This document shows, piece after piece, positions 62,953 through 64,000 of a stretch of DNA of 64,000 bases. Within the stretch, counting starts at the first letter, position 1; each line of letters starts with the position of its first letter. The DNA is taken from assembly GCA_963704355.1 (NCBI GenBank), contig OY969891.1, positions 2,852,001-2,916,000 of the forward strand, given 5' to 3'. Origin of the DNA: Bog-473 sp963704355. Its GTDB lineage: Bacteria > Actinomycetota > Acidimicrobiia > Acidimicrobiales > RAAP-2. The notes under the pieces are model-generated. The model had not been told where the DNA came from. It did not search any database and saw only the letters and a list, made by a program, of their open reading frames with translations. The translations under genes were made by a program, and so were the position numbers.

Positions 62953-62956
62953 ATTG

Positions 62957-64000
62957 ATGCAGTACAGGCCGCCCACCGGCTCGATTCCCGACGCCCCCGG
63001 CGTCTACCAATTCCAAGACGCCGAGGGCCGGGTCCTCTACGTGGGCAAGGCGAAGTCCTTGCGCCACCGCCTGCCCAATTACTGGCAGGACTCGGCCAAG
63101 CTCATGCCCCGCACGGCGCAGATGGTGGCCCAGGCCGACCACGTCGAGTGGGTGGTGGTGGACACCGAGGTGGATGCCCTGATCCTCGAGCACTCGCTGA
63201 TCCAGTCGCACCTGCCCCGCTACAACGTGCGGCTCAAGGACGACAAGAGCTACCCGTGGCTGGCCATCACCCTGAACGAGGAGTGGCCGCGCCCGGCCGT
63301 CGTGCGGGGGCGCAAGCGCAAGGGCGTCCGCTACTTCGGGCCCTACGGGCACGCCTATGCCATCCGCCAGACCCTGGACCTCCTCATACGGAGCTTCCCG
63401 GTGCGCACGTGCTCGGACACCAAGTTCACGCGGCACCAGCGACTCGGCCGGCCCTGCCTGCTCTACGACATCGACCGCTGTTCGGGACCGTGTGTGGGCG
63501 CGGTGGACCACGAGGCGTACGACGGCTACCTGCGCGACCTCATGGGCTTCCTCTCCGGCGACACCGAGCCGGTGCTGGCGCGCCTGGAGGCCGAGATGCA
63601 CGCGGCGTCCGACGACTTGCAGTTCGAGCGCGCCGCCCGGCTGCGCGACCGCATCACGGCGGTGCACAAGGCGGCCGACACCCAACAGATGGTCTCGGAC
63701 CGATCGGAGGACTTCGACGTGGTCGGCCTGGCGGAGGACCCGCTCGAGGCGTCGGTGCAGATCTTCGTGGTGCGGCGCGGCCGCGTCGTCGGCCACCGGG
63801 GCTTCGTGGCCGAGAAGGTGGAGGACCTGTCGGGCCCAGAGTTCATGGAGACGATCGTTTCGCAGGTCTATGGCGCCGAGGGGGCCGAGGTGCCGCGGCG
63901 GGTCCTGGTGCCCGAGGAGCCAACCGATCGCGAGCTGCTGCAGAGCTGGCTGCGGGCCGTGCGCGGCGGGCCGGTGGACATCGCGGTGCCCCAGCGCGGG
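62957..64000 (+). CDS. uvrC: Excinuclease ABC subunit C, 5' part (runs off the window)
   Basis: The first 348 codons of the nucleotide-excision repair nuclease; the gene continues past the end. The GIY-YIG domain has GVYQFQDAEGRVLYVGKAKS with the catalytic Arg in RHRLPNYW. KDDKSYPWLAITLNEEW and YFGPYGHAYAIRQTLDLL follow. The cysteine cluster CLLYDIDRCSGPCVG (four Cys including the earlier VRTC) suggests the [4Fe-4S] site. A UVR motif (FERAARLRDRI) near residue 220 binds UvrB. An in-frame GTG nine bases upstream is an alternative start. Divergent from nadA. Confidence 0.95.
   Translation, partial: MQYRPPTGSIPDAPGVYQFQDAEGRVLYVGKAKSLRHRLPNYWQDSAKLMPRTAQMVAQADHVEWVVVDTEVDALILEHSLIQSHLPRYNVRLKDDKSYPWLAITLNEEWPRPAVVRGRKRKGVRYFGPYGHAYAIRQTLDLLIRSFPVRTCSDTKFTRHQRLGRPCLLYDIDRCSGPCVGAVDHEAYDGYLRDLMGFLSGDTEPVLARLEAEMHAASDDLQFERAARLRDRITAVHKAADTQQMVSDRSEDFDVVGLAEDPLEASVQIFVVRRGRVVGHRGFVAEKVEDLSGPEFMETIVSQVYGAEGAEVPRRVLVPEEPTDRELLQSWLRAVRGGPVDIAVPQRG

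Overview
The window is high-GC, densely coding chromosomal DNA from an actinobacterium. The likely class is Acidimicrobiia or a close relative. This is inferred from the GC content, many GTG/TTG starts joined by 4-base GTGA overlaps, an AftD-like arabinosyltransferase, a Thr-rich wall protein and secreted 'SDGGIFSYG' propeller repeats. There is no rRNA, CRISPR array, transposase or phage gene; one tRNA (Leu-CAA) is present.

Left part (0.1-15.7 kb): a small coiled protein and a Rieske oxygenase, then a tightly overlapped amino-acid operon hisD-hisC-hisB-hisH-hisA-hisF, a GroES-like gene, hisI, trpE, ygfZ and two small membrane proteins. Two tiny genes and a secreted RlpA-like protein follow, then trpC-trpF-trpB-trpA. 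hisG, hisE, trpD and trpG are not here.

Middle-left (15.8-26 kb): secreted and membrane proteins, a truncated haemoglobin, an SGNH hydrolase, and a fatty-acid cluster fabD-fabG-acpP-fabF on the minus strand. fabD carries a one-base frameshift and a C-terminal biotinyl-like domain without an acceptor lysine. Then come a Thr-rich wall-type protein, tRNA-Leu and menC.

Middle (26-31.8 kb): ANTAR response regulator, polA, rpsA and a DksA/TraR-like protein without zinc-finger cysteines.

Middle-right (31.9-54.4 kb): an accessory block. It holds an ATP-grasp ligase fused by overlap to an oppBCDF-type peptide ABC transporter without a binding protein. It also holds an envelope-glycan cluster: three GT-C-type membrane proteins, a UDP-galactopyranose-mutase-like flavoprotein, an SGNH remnant, a flippase, a GT4 glycosyltransferase, a double-propeller secreted protein, a 1568-residue AftD-like arabinofuranosyltransferase and a methyltransferase.

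Right part (54.4-64 kb): coaE, uvrB, uvrA, a SnoaL-like protein, a DUF427 protein, nadA and the 5' part of uvrC, which runs off the window.

The backbone order his - trpE - trpCBA - ANTAR regulator - polA - rpsA - coaE - uvrB - uvrA matches the order remembered for Mycobacterium tuberculosis, with accessory blocks inserted. Two window-wide patterns stand out. A palindromic repeat family sits at the left edge, after uvrB (four tandem copies) and after uvrA. Many genes have a TANNNT -10 box only 6-10 bases before the start codon and mostly lack a Shine-Dalgarno sequence, as expected for leaderless mRNAs.
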